From Rhizobium sp. AC27/96 (GTDB lineage Bacteria; Pseudomonadota; Alphaproteobacteria; Rhizobiales; Rhizobiaceae), in NCBI RefSeq assembly GCF_001692325.1, contig NZ_LXKN01000075.1, forward strand, positions 124,001-188,000: a DNA stretch of 64,000 nt, in the 5' to 3' direction. Of this stretch, positions 9,835-16,854 are shown piece after piece (the stretch's first letter is position 1; each line of letters opens with the position of its first letter). Both the position numbers and the translations under genes were made by a program. The notes beneath the pieces were generated by a model. That model was not told where the DNA came from. It saw only the letters and a program-made list of their open reading frames with translations, and made no database searches.

Positions 9835-11085
9835 TCAATGCAGGTTCGGCTGCGGACCCTTGCCGCTTTCGTCAATCGCGAAACCGCGCTCGAAACGGTC
9901 AAGGCGCAGAAGGCGGCTGACTTCATGGCTTTCGCCCTTGGCGATCAGATGCGCGAAGCAGAAGCCCGAGGCCGGCGTCGCTTTGAAGCCACCATAGTTC
10001 CAGCCGCAATTCAGATAGAGATTGTCGATCGGCGTGCGGTCGATAATCGGCGAGCCATCCATGCTCATATCCATGACGCCGCCCCAGGTGCGCAGCACGC
10101 GCGTCCGCGACAGGCCGGGAATGAGCGATACGCCCTCCTCCATCGTATGCTCGACGGTGGCGAGGTTTCCGCGCTGGGCATAGGAGCTGTAGTAGTCGAT
10201 ATCGGCCCCGAAGACCAAGCCACCCTTGTCCGACTGCGAGATATAGAAGTGTCCCGCGCCGTAGGTGATAACGTTGTCGATGATAGGCTTCAGCCCCTCG
10301 GAGACGAAGGCTTGCAGCACATGCGTTTCGATCGGCAGCTCCAGATCGGCCATATTGCCCAGGATCGAAGTGTGGCCGGCTGCCGCCAGCGCCAGCTTGT
10401 TGCAGCCGATGAAGCCGCGGTTGGTCTCGACGCCGGTGACGACGCCGTTTTCGCGGCGGATGCCGATTACCTCGCATTGCTGGATGAGATCGACGCCGCG
10501 ACTATCGGCGCCGCGCGCATAGCCCCAGGCGACAGCATCATGGCGGGCCGTGCCGCCGCGCCGCTGGAGGAGGCCGCCGAGGATCGGAAAGCGGGCATGG
10601 TCGAAATTGAGGTACGGCATCATCCGACGCACCTGTTCACGGTTCAAAAGCTCCGCATCGACGCCGTGCATGCGCATGGCATTGCCGCGCCGCGCATAGG
10701 CATCGCGCTGTCCGTCCGAATGGAACAGGTTGACGATGCCGCGCTGCGAAACCATGGCATTATAGTTGAAATCCTGCTCCAACCCTTCCCAGAGCTTCAT
10801 CGAGAATTCGTAGAACGGCTCGTTGCCCGGCAGGAGATAGTTGGAGCGGATAATCGTGGTGTTGCGCCCGACATTGCCGGAGCCGATATAGTTCTTTTCC
10901 AGCACGGCAACGTTGGTGATGCCGAATTCCTTGGCGAGATAATAGGCCGTCGCCAACCCGTGTCCGCCGGCGCCGACGATGATCACGTCGTAATGCGATT
11001 TCGGCTCCGGCGTCCGCCATACCGGCTGCCAATTGCGGTTGCCCGAAAACGCCTGTTTTAGAAGCTGATATGCCGAATATCGCAT
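9835..11085 (-). CDS. soxB: SoxB, sarcosine oxidase beta subunit
   Basis: Flavin-binding catalytic subunit, 416 residues, that holds the covalent FMN and non-covalent FAD and oxidises sarcosine. The FAD fingerprint VIIVGAGGHGLATAYYLA is at residues 35-52, followed by VLEKNYIGSGNVGRN. The conserved closing region contains NLYLNCGWNYGGFKATPASG. It heads the soxB-soxD-soxA-soxG operon and reads away from the phosphatase gene at 11415; the intergenic region between them must hold the sox promoter. The usual neighbours glyA or a GntR/AraC activator are not seen here. Confidence 0.95.
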   Translation of the reverse strand: MRYSAYQLLKQAFSGNRNWQPVWRTPEPKSHYDVIIVGAGGHGLATAYYLAKEFGITNVAVLEKNYIGSGNVGRNTTIIRSNYLLPGNEPFYEFSMKLWEGLEQDFNYNAMVSQRGIVNLFHSDGQRDAYARRGNAMRMHGVDAELLNREQVRRMMPYLNFDHARFPILGGLLQRRGGTARHDAVAWGYARGADSRGVDLIQQCEVIGIRRENGVVTGVETNRGFIGCNKLALAAAGHTSILGNMADLELPIETHVLQAFVSEGLKPIIDNVITYGAGHFYISQSDKGGLVFGADIDYYSSYAQRGNLATVEHTMEEGVSLIPGLSRTRVLRTWGGVMDMSMDGSPIIDRTPIDNLYLNCGWNYGGFKATPASGFCFAHLIAKGESHEVSRLLRLDRFERGFAIDESGKGPQPNLH

Positions 11086-11414
11086 GCATTCATCCCGATA
11101 CTACCCGGCCGCACATTCGCATATGCAATAAAAACGACAAGCCCTTTAAGGACGAAAAAGCTTCGCAAACAGAACATGTTCTTTTCCGAATGCGCAGACC
11201 TCACAGGCCTGAAGATTGTCTCTCAAACGACACGCATGCCCGTGGAAGGCGTCCAGGACAAGGCGAGGATGCAGAGCCTGGTTGCGAAATTTCTGTTCTG
11301 GCGCTAAGCCGGAAGCAGCCGGATTATTTGAGCTCTAAACTCTACCCTCGCGACTTCCTATCTATAGTGTCCGGAGACTTGAAGCGCGAATGTGGCGCGG
11401 AAGACGAACAGGCA
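11086..11414. other. Divergent intergenic region between soxB and the phosphatase gene
   Basis: No gene is apparent in these 329 bases. They should hold the soxB promoter (minus) and the promoter of the phosphatase gene (plus). A perfect 10-bp palindrome GAACATGTTC lies at 11172-11181, about 90 nt from the soxB start, and could be an operator half of the sox promoter, though nothing else supports this. Open reading frame continues upstream of 11415, but codons there lack family similarity. Confidence 0.45.
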
Positions 11415-12209
11415 ATGCTTGCGACATTTGAAAAGGCGGCGCTCGAAGCAGGGAAGGCCATATTGGAGGTCTACCGTGCTGGCTACGCTGTTGCCGTGAA
11501 GCAGGACATGAGCCCCGTCACCCTCGCTGACGAGCGCGCCGAACATATCATTCTCGAACACCTTGCGCGGGATTTCCCGAATATTCCGGTTATCGCCGAG
11601 GAATCTGTGTCCGCCGGCAGGGTACCGGATGTTCGCGGCCACTCCTTTTTCCTGGTCGACCCCGTCGATGGCACGCGCGAATTCATCGAACATCGTGACG
11701 AATTCACCGTCAACATCGCCTATATCGAGAATGGCATTCCCGTCGCCGGCATCGTCTATGCCCCGGCCCTCGGAATAGCCTTTACCGGCGAGCCGGGCAG
11801 AGCCCGCAAGCTCGTCGTGGACGACCGTTTTGTCGTGACCGACCGCACCACCATTGCCGTGCGCGAGCGGCCGGTCAATCTGACCGCACTTGCCAGCCGT
11901 TGCAACAGCAACGCGAAGACGGAGAGTTTTCTGAGCGATAACGCAGTCTCCGCCTGCACCTCTATCGGCTCCTCATTGAAATTCTGTCTGCTTGCCGAAG
12001 GCAAGGCCGATGTCTATCCGCGTTTCGCCCGCACCATGGAATGGGACACGGCAGCCGGTGATGCCGTGTTGCGCGCCGCCGGTGGCGCTACCGTGACCGT
12101 CGACGGCGCGCCGCTCGCTTATGGCAAGATCGACCAGACCGGGGATAGCGACTTCGCCAACCCGCATTTCATCTGTTGGGGCGGAAAGAAAATCGGCCTT
12201 CCCGCATAG
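11415..12209 (+). CDS. cysQ: Inositol monophosphatase family protein, CysQ-like 3'(2'),5'-bisphosphate nucleotidase
   Basis: Predicted metal-dependent phosphatase of 264 residues that hydrolyses PAP/PAPS, protecting cells from by-products of sulfate assimilation. Both family motifs are visible: the metal site FFLVDPVDGTREF (about residues 78-90) preceded by VIAEES, and WDTAAGDAVLRAAGG near residues 208-222. The start ATG at 11415 gives MLATFEKAALEAGKAI, the normal beginning of the fold and the usual length (250-270). Upstream in-frame starts would add about 115 residues with no family resemblance and overlap soxB. A general inositol monophosphatase role is the alternative. Confidence 0.85.
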   Translation: MLATFEKAALEAGKAILEVYRAGYAVAVKQDMSPVTLADERAEHIILEHLARDFPNIPVIAEESVSAGRVPDVRGHSFFLVDPVDGTREFIEHRDEFTVNIAYIENGIPVAGIVYAPALGIAFTGEPGRARKLVVDDRFVVTDRTTIAVRERPVNLTALASRCNSNAKTESFLSDNAVSACTSIGSSLKFCLLAEGKADVYPRFARTMEWDTAAGDAVLRAAGGATVTVDGAPLAYGKIDQTGDSDFANPHFICWGGKKIGLPA

Positions 12210-12428
12210 AAACGACTGTCGAGAAGCGGGATAATCTTCTCGTCTGGCGGGAAAGACATCGGGATTCTCGCCCCGAAAGCGTAAGTTTTCACTGACAAAA
12301 ACTTATAGGACGGCTGCCGCATCCCCCTGAAATTGTGGCGATTAGCCGGCATTTTATCCGGTTGCATCAAAAGCAAATCAGTTGCCGGCCACACTCCTTA
12401 AAATTCTTAGCAAAGTCTTACTATGTGC

Positions 12429-12443
12429 TTAGGCAATTTTTAA
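12429..12443. promoter_or_regulatory. CtrA-type box upstream of sciP
   Basis: TTAG-N7-TTAA at 12429-12443 matches the CtrA consensus TTAA-N7-TTAA in seven of eight fixed bases with the exact 7-nt spacing, 52 bases before the sciP ATG. A GANTC methylation site (GAGTC, 12489-12493) ends two bases before that ATG and another (GATTC) is at 12263-12267. In Caulobacter sciP is a CtrA-activated gene, which fits. The call rests on the motif alone. Confidence 0.6.
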
Positions 12444-12495
12444 ATGTGGCAAGATAGAGTGCCTCTCGTGGTCTTGAGTGTGTGTAGAGAGTCCA

Positions 12496-12771
12496 ATGAC
12501 CGAAATGATACGTCCCCGAGTGAAGTATGTCATCGGCCCCGATGGCAGCCCGCTGACGATAGCAGACCTTCCGCCGCCGAATACGCGCCGCTGGGTCATT
12601 CGTCGTAAGGCAGAGGTTGTCGCCGCCGTGCGTGGTGGTTTGCTCAGCTTGGAAGAAGCCTGCGAACGTTATACGTTGACCGTCGAAGAGTTCCTCTCCT
12701 GGCAGTCGTCCATCAGCAGCCATGGCCTGGCCGGGCTGCGGACGACCCGCATACAGCAGTATCGCCACTGA
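12496..12771 (+). CDS. sciP: SciP, CtrA inhibitory protein (DUF1153)
   Basis: Small helix-turn-helix protein of 91 residues. In Caulobacter SciP binds CtrA and blocks RNA polymerase recruitment at CtrA promoters, closing the CtrA time window. The sequence VIGPDGSPLTIADLPP, RRWVIRRKAEVVAAVRGGLL and LTVEEFLSWQ are the near-invariant DUF1153 core, so recognition is secure. The start chosen is ATG 12496 (MTEMIRPRVKYV); a start at 12478 would add six residues without a better ribosome site. A strong terminator follows at 12808. It lies in the same locus as ctrA and chpT, and a CtrA-type box precedes it. Confidence 0.93.
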   Translation: MTEMIRPRVKYVIGPDGSPLTIADLPPPNTRRWVIRRKAEVVAAVRGGLLSLEEACERYTLTVEEFLSWQSSISSHGLAGLRTTRIQQYRH

Positions 12772-13102
12772 CAGTAGCAACAGCACTCCATTTTGTTTGA
12801 ACTTGTATTCGGGCCTCTTCTCCCCATACGGGACAGAGGCCCGAATTGTTTTATCAGACAGTTCCAAGGCGGGTCGATCGGGTCTGCTGCGAAACATCCA
12901 CTGCTTGCCGAATGGCATTCCCGATCCAGCCCTGCCGAGAGAACGCCGCGGCCAAATACCGTCATCGAAGCGCAGGTCTGGAACGACTATCCCCTCCCCG
13001 AAATTCGCCGGCATTGTGCTTCATGGCGTGAAATTGAGGAGTTGGCAGGCCGCGGAGCAAATGCAATCCTCGGCACCTGCAACAGGATCAGGGAGCGAGA
13101 TC
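12772..13102. other. Intergenic region after sciP
   Basis: These 331 bases contain the sciP terminator (12808-12850) and then about 250 bases with no recognisable gene, ending at the ribosome site of the acetyltransferase gene (CAGGGAGCGAG at 13089-13099). Frames on both strands are open in places but show no family features. Confidence 0.5.
12808..12853 (+). terminator. Rho-independent terminator of sciP
   Basis: A perfect 11-bp stem, TTCGGGCCTCT at 12808-12818 with AGAGGCCCGAA at 12835-12845, encloses a 16-nt loop and is followed by TTGTTTTAT. It lies 37 nt after the sciP stop. Confidence 0.85.
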
Positions 13103-13384
13103 ATGGATATTCGCAACGAAAACAACGCATCCGGCGGCCGCTATGTCGCAACCGTCGAGGGTCATGAGGCGGAAATGACATTTTCCCGCACCTCCCCGAA
13201 GCTGATTATCATCGATCATACCGGAGTGCCTGACGCTTTGCGCGGCAAGGGAGTCGGCCAGGCGCTGGCCGCTCACGCCGTCGAAGAGGCGCGGCGCGGC
13301 GGCTGGAAAATCATTCCGCTCTGCCCGTTTTTCAAGGCCCAGGCGCAACGTCACGATGACTGGCGCGACGTCATCAACTCGTAA
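13103..13384 (+). CDS. Small GNAT-fold N-acetyltransferase (YjdJ/NATD1-like)
   Basis: Protein of 93 residues with a minimal acetyltransferase fold. It shows the acetyl-CoA loop IIDHTGVPDALRGKGVGQAL (residues about 38-57) and the closing IIPLCPFFKAQ typical of the short PF14542-type domain. The start ATG at 13103 follows a good ribosome site (AGGGAGCG). The substrate is unknown for this family in bacteria. It lies between the sciP terminator and the fliJ-like gene, with which it converges. Confidence 0.82.
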   Translation: MDIRNENNASGGRYVATVEGHEAEMTFSRTSPKLIIIDHTGVPDALRGKGVGQALAAHAVEEARRGGWKIIPLCPFFKAQAQRHDDWRDVINS

Positions 13385-13607
13385 GCGCTGACCGCGAACG
13401 CGACATCGCGTACGTACGAGTTCCACCGGCGCGGTGGCGCCGGTTCTTTCGATCCAGTGGATTGCGCAAAAGCCCCGCATGACCGGCCCTGTCACGGCCA
13501 GTCATGCGCGGCTTTCGTGTCGTTTTCGTCATCCCATACATTCCGAAGCTGAGCTTTGTGTCGGAATGGAATGACGCGGATCGAAACAAGACGACGCGTT
13601 TACGACC

Positions 13608-13964
13608 TCAGGCGCGCGCCCTTGCAGGGCCAGAACCATCACGCTCTTCGAGCGCTGCGGCCTTGGCATATTCCGCCTGCATGTCTTCAAGCGAGTGTTC
13701 CAACGCCTCTTCCTGAACCTGCAGTTCGCGGATCGACACCTGCAAGTTGTCCGCACGCTGGCGCGCGGCCTTGGCAAAGGTCGGGTAAGCGAAGTGGTTA
13801 GGGTCGGCAATGCCGGACTTTTTCTCTTCCAGCACGATCTGGCTTTCCAGATCTTTTGTCATACGGTCAAATTCCGCCATCATCATCTGCAATTGCTGCA
13901 GCTGACGGCGTTTTTCGTTCACCTGAAACTCTTTCAGGCGAACTAGGCTCTCACGTGACTTCAT
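13608..13964 (-). CDS. FliJ-like coiled-coil protein next to ctrA
   Basis: A 118-residue, highly charged, probably all-helical coiled-coil protein with FliJ-like composition (LKEFQVNEKRRQLQQLQ, AKAARQRADNLQVSIRELQ). FliJ proteins are chaperone/stalk-like parts of the flagellar export apparatus. Start choice: GGGAG at 13977-13973 is only two bases from the ATG at 13970 but eight from the ATG at 13964, so 13964 (MKSRESLV) is preferred. It is divergent from ctrA across a 441-base regulatory region, an arrangement I recall as common in rhizobia. There is no other flagellar gene here, so a direct flagellar role is an inference from fold and annotation habit. Confidence 0.72.
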   Translation of the reverse strand: MKSRESLVRLKEFQVNEKRRQLQQLQMMMAEFDRMTKDLESQIVLEEKKSGIADPNHFAYPTFAKAARQRADNLQVSIRELQVQEEALEHSLEDMQAEYAKAAALEERDGSGPARARA

Positions 13965-14405
13965 ACGCATTACTCCCGTGATGCGAGACCCCGGCTCTCG
14001 ATATTTCCGCCCGCCGAGCCGCTTTGACACGGCTTGGTTAAAAAAAATTACAGCGATCTTAATAAAAGCCTACCGCTGGTAACCTTTCGTTTACGGGCAT
14101 CGTTAATGATAGGCGCAATGATTTAAGGCTCAGTAAATGTTTCGGTCGGAATTCGACATGTTTGCATTGATGAGTCAGATGAATCACTTGGCGTGAGTTC
14201 TTAACGCGATACTTTAGGAGTCGATTTTACTGATTGTCGTTGGAAAACAGTGCAATGGAAAAATTATTTAATAAATTCGATACGACTTGCCAGAGTGAAT
14301 CAGAATTTGTTAACCATTACATGGCAGCTTCCAAATCAAGCAGTGATTTGATCGGTATCGCGTAAGGGGGCTGACGACCTTTCGGCGGCGGTAAAGGGGA
14401 CAATT
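13965..14405. promoter_or_regulatory. ctrA / fliJ-like divergent control region
   Basis: A 441-base A/T-rich region without genes. It contains a CtrA-type box TTAA-N7-TAAA at 14123-14137 (seven of eight bases), a half-site TTAACCAT at 14310-14317, and four GANTC sites at 14172-14176, 14181-14185, 14218-14222 and 14297-14301. In Caulobacter and rhizobia the ctrA promoter is controlled by CtrA itself and by CcrM methylation of GANTC. The clustering of four sites in 130 bases is far above the chance rate of about one in 256. Confidence 0.75.
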
Positions 14406-15107
14406 ATGCGGGTTCTATTAATTGAAGACGACAGCGCGACAGCGCAGAGCATCGAATTGATGCTCAAGTCCGAAAGTTTCAACGTCTATACCACCGACCT
14501 CGGTGAAGAAGGCGTCGATCTCGGAAAGCTTTACGACTACGATATCATCCTTCTGGATCTCAACCTTCCGGATATGTCGGGCTACGAAGTGCTGCGCACG
14601 CTGCGCCTTTCGAAGGTCAAGACGCCGATCCTCATCCTCTCCGGCATGGCCGGCATCGAGGACAAGGTTCGCGGCCTCGGCTTCGGTGCCGACGACTACA
14701 TGACCAAGCCGTTCCACAAGGATGAGCTGGTTGCCCGTATCCACGCCATCGTCCGCCGCTCCAAGGGCCATGCCCAGTCGGTGATCATGACCGGCGAGCT
14801 CATCGTCAACCTCGACGCCAAGACAGTCGAAGTCGGCGGCCAGCGCGTGCACCTGACCGGCAAGGAATACCAGATGCTAGAGCTGCTTTCGCTCCGCAAG
14901 GGTACGACCCTCACCAAGGAAATGTTCCTGAACCATCTTTATGGTGGCATGGACGAACCTGAACTGAAGATCATCGACGTCTTCATCTGCAAGCTGCGCA
15001 AGAAGCTGGCCAATGCCGCCGGCGGCGCGAACTACATCGAGACCGTTTGGGGCCGTGGCTACGTGCTGCGCGAACCCGACAACAACGAGTTCGCCGAAAG
15101 CGCTTAA
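14406..15107 (+). CDS. ctrA: CtrA, cell cycle response regulator
   Basis: Master OmpR-family regulator of alphaproteobacterial cell cycle genes, 233 residues. The receiver domain has the acidic pair IEDD at 7-9, the phosphoacceptor D51 in ILLDLNLPDMSGYE, and the lysine in DDYMTKPF. The winged-helix domain contains LTGKEYQMLELLSLRKGTTL and VFICKLRKKL, virtually the canonical CtrA recognition helix. It is phosphorylated through CckA-ChpT; chpT is nearby at 15910. The protein ends in Ser-Ala rather than the Ala-Ala degron of Caulobacter CtrA. Its promoter region carries GANTC and CtrA sites. A strong terminator follows at 15140. Confidence 0.98.
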   Translation: MRVLLIEDDSATAQSIELMLKSESFNVYTTDLGEEGVDLGKLYDYDIILLDLNLPDMSGYEVLRTLRLSKVKTPILILSGMAGIEDKVRGLGFGADDYMTKPFHKDELVARIHAIVRRSKGHAQSVIMTGELIVNLDAKTVEVGGQRVHLTGKEYQMLELLSLRKGTTLTKEMFLNHLYGGMDEPELKIIDVFICKLRKKLANAAGGANYIETVWGRGYVLREPDNNEFAESA

Positions 15108-15139
15108 CGCCGCCTCCCCGCCATTACCGCCATGCATTG

Positions 15140-15169
15140 AAATCCCGCCCTCTCCGGCGGGATTTTCTA
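15140..15169 (+). terminator. Rho-independent terminator of ctrA
   Basis: Perfect 10-bp stem AAATCCCGCC (15140-15149) / GGCGGGATTT (15156-15165), 6-nt loop, followed by TCTATT. A second hairpin, AACAGCCGC (15190-15198) / GCGGCTGTT (15208-15216), follows and may act as backup. Confidence 0.85.
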
Positions 15170-15233
15170 TTGAATAAACCGCAAAAAATAACAGCCGCTC
15201 CAAAAGGGCGGCTGTTGTCGTTTCGAGAGCTCC

Positions 15234-15336
15234 TAGAGCATTTCCAGGAAAAGTGCGCGGCGGTTTTCCGTCCGGAATGCGTAAGAACAAGGAGATAGAG
15301 CGCTTTCGCAATTCGAGGAAAAGCGAAAATGCTCTA
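15234..15336. repeat. RIME-like intergenic repeat, 103 bp
   Basis: The element is bounded by a 10-bp inverted repeat, TAGAGCATTT at 15234-15243 and AAATGCTCTA at 15327-15336, and contains further palindromic segments such as CGGCGGTTTTCCG. The left half (from about 15239 to 15284) recurs in inverted orientation at 29928-29973 with three substitutions and one indel. Length and design recall the Rhizobium-specific intergenic mosaic elements of about 108 bp, which have two palindromes. It lies between the ctrA terminators and the 3' end of the receiver gene, leaving only six bases before that stop. Confidence 0.75.
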
Positions 15337-15342
15337 ATGAAA

Positions 15343-15705
15343 TCAGGCGGCGACGGCGCGATTGCCGAAGATGGCCGTCAGGATCTTGCGATCGAAGGGC
15401 TTCAGCAGAAAGTCGGTGGCGCCAGCCCGCTTTCCGGCCATCAGCTTGCGGAGATCGGCCTCCACGACGCAATAATAGATCTTCACGTCCTTACCGTTCG
15501 GCAGCGCGCGGATATTGGAAATCAGTTCGAGTGCCCCTTCCATGCCGGCATCGACGATCAGATAGTCCGGGATTTCCGCCTGGCAGCGCACCAGCGCTTC
15601 CTGGGCATCACCGGCTTCGCTTACGAGGAAATCCAGCTCGGACAGGATTCGCTTGCCGACCTTGCGCACGACATCCGAACTATCCGTAATCATGAACCGC
15701 TGCAT
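15343..15705 (-). CDS. Orphan single-domain response regulator with altered switch residues
   Basis: A 120-residue stand-alone receiver. The start at 15705 (MQRFMITDSS) is preceded by GGGAG seven bases away, better than the longer start at 15753. The phosphoacceptor position is kept (D52 in YLIVDAGMEG) and so is the lysine (K102 in FLLKPF). However, the usual second N-terminal acid is Ser (TDSS), and the Thr/Ser of the switch is Val (IYYCVVEAD, about residue 80). It has no output domain. It lies between ctrA and chpT on the strand of chpT, but a terminator separates it from chpT. A role in the CckA-ChpT-CtrA relay is inferred from position only. Confidence 0.82.
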   Translation of the reverse strand: MQRFMITDSSDVVRKVGKRILSELDFLVSEAGDAQEALVRCQAEIPDYLIVDAGMEGALELISNIRALPNGKDVKIYYCVVEADLRKLMAGKRAGATDFLLKPFDRKILTAIFGNRAVAA

Positions 15706-15849
15706 CCGCGAACTCCCTGGCACCCGCCGCCCGTATTGCAACGGCGACATCAAATTGGAACGATAGGACCAGCATGCTAAGGATTCGTTACCGCTACATT
15801 ATCAATTGAGCGGACAACCATAAGATTGCAAATTATCGACACACACGAA

Positions 15850-15882
15850 AAAATAATCCCGCGGCCATGGGGTGACCGCGGG
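15850..15882 (-). terminator. Rho-independent terminator of chpT
   Basis: Stem CCCGCGG (15858-15864) / CCGCGGG (15876-15882) with an 11-nt loop. Read on the minus strand it is followed by ATTATTTTTTCG, a good T-rich tail. It ends chpT, whose stop is 28 nt away, so the receiver gene downstream needs its own promoter. A GANTC site and a weak CtrA-like box, CTAA-N7-TTAC, lie together at 15777-15791, in that promoter region. Confidence 0.8.
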
Positions 15883-15909
15883 CTGAAAGACACAAAAAGC
15901 TCAATCCGT

Positions 15910-16557
15910 CTATTTGGTCGGTATCTCTGCGACGAAGGTCAGCTCTTCCGGCGTCACATTGTAGGAGAGCTCCATGCCGCTCTCTTCAGCAAGAAGAACG
16001 GTGTAATAGGGCTGGATCGTATGGGCGTCGATCGCCTCTTCCAGGGCACCGGAGCAAATCTCGGCGAATTTCGGCGGCACGCGCATCAGCCGCCCCTTGA
16101 CGGCGATTGTGAACTTGGCGTCGAGTTCGGGATTTTCCAGCGTCACCTCGATATTGCCGCCGCGTGGAATGGCCCCGTAGGCGACCAGGAAAAGGTTGAG
16201 TAGCAGCTTCACCCGGTTCTTCGCGATGATGGCGCGCGGTCCGACCCAGCTGACCTCGGTCTTCTTCTCGGCAGCGGCGAAATCCTTCGCTGCCCGCTCG
16301 GCCTCGCCCGTATCGATCGATGCACCGACTGAGCCGGAAGCACCGAAGGCAAGACGGGCGAATTTCAGGCGGACGGACGCATTGAGCGCGCTGGTGCGGA
16401 TCAGATCCATGGCGTCGGCGTCGGCGCCGCCCTCGTCGAGCAGCTCCAGGCCGTTATTGATCGCTCCGACCGGCGAGATCACATCATGGCAGACGCGGCT
16501 GCATAGCAGCGCGGCCAGATCAGGCCCGGTTAGAGTGAGGTTCGGATTCTTCGACAT
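15910..16557 (-). CDS. chpT: ChpT, histidine phosphotransferase
   Basis: Phosphotransferase that carries phosphate from the hybrid kinase CckA to CtrA and CpdR. It is 215 residues, the usual size. The N-terminal helical region has LLCSRVCHDVISPVGAINNG, with the phosphorylated histidine at H24 followed by the typical Asp and the HD...P pattern. The C-terminal half is the degenerate kinase-like ATPase fold, including RVKLLLNLFLVAYGAIPRGG, that does not hydrolyse ATP in the characterised homologues. The start at 16557 follows a good AGGAGA site. One GANTC site is at 16596-16600. It is divergent from the DUF1134 gene. Confidence 0.93.
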   Translation of the reverse strand: MSKNPNLTLTGPDLAALLCSRVCHDVISPVGAINNGLELLDEGGADADAMDLIRTSALNASVRLKFARLAFGASGSVGASIDTGEAERAAKDFAAAEKKTEVSWVGPRAIIAKNRVKLLLNLFLVAYGAIPRGGNIEVTLENPELDAKFTIAVKGRLMRVPPKFAEICSGALEEAIDAHTIQPYYTVLLAEESGMELSYNVTPEELTFVAEIPTK

Positions 16558-16674
16558 TCATTGTCTCCTGAATGCTGACAAGGCGAAACGCAGTAGATTC
16601 CACGTTGCCACGGCAAGGTTGCCCGAGGATTGTCTCAGGCGGTGTACCGCACGCCATAAAGACACCATATTTGG

Positions 16675-16689
16675 TAAACCGATTGTTAA
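16675..16689. promoter_or_regulatory. CtrA-type box between chpT and the DUF1134 gene
   Basis: TAAA-N7-TTAA at 16675-16689 matches the CtrA consensus in seven of eight bases with correct spacing. It lies 118 bases upstream of chpT and 166 upstream of the DUF1134 gene. Brucella eipA, the DUF1134 homologue, is reported to be under CtrA control, which makes the latter the likelier target. Confidence 0.55.
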
Positions 16690-16854
16690 GACCATCGACG
16701 CAAAATGCATTCATCACCATCAGACCTTTTCGCACGCGAATCGTGCTGCGATGGATGGGCAAAACGGTCTGAAAAAGGGGGCGAGCCGAGTGTGGCGCGT
16801 TCAGACGAATGTGTTGCACATCCGCTCCCCTGTCGCGCCGACCATGATGAACGG

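Noticed and set aside
9745..11061. A 438-codon plus-strand frame opposite soxB
   Set aside because: Antisense to a recognised sarcosine oxidase gene and without protein-like features.
11070..11414. N-terminal extension of the CysQ-like gene from 11070
   Set aside because: It would overlap soxB and add about 115 residues with no similarity to the phosphatase fold; the ATG at 11415 fits.
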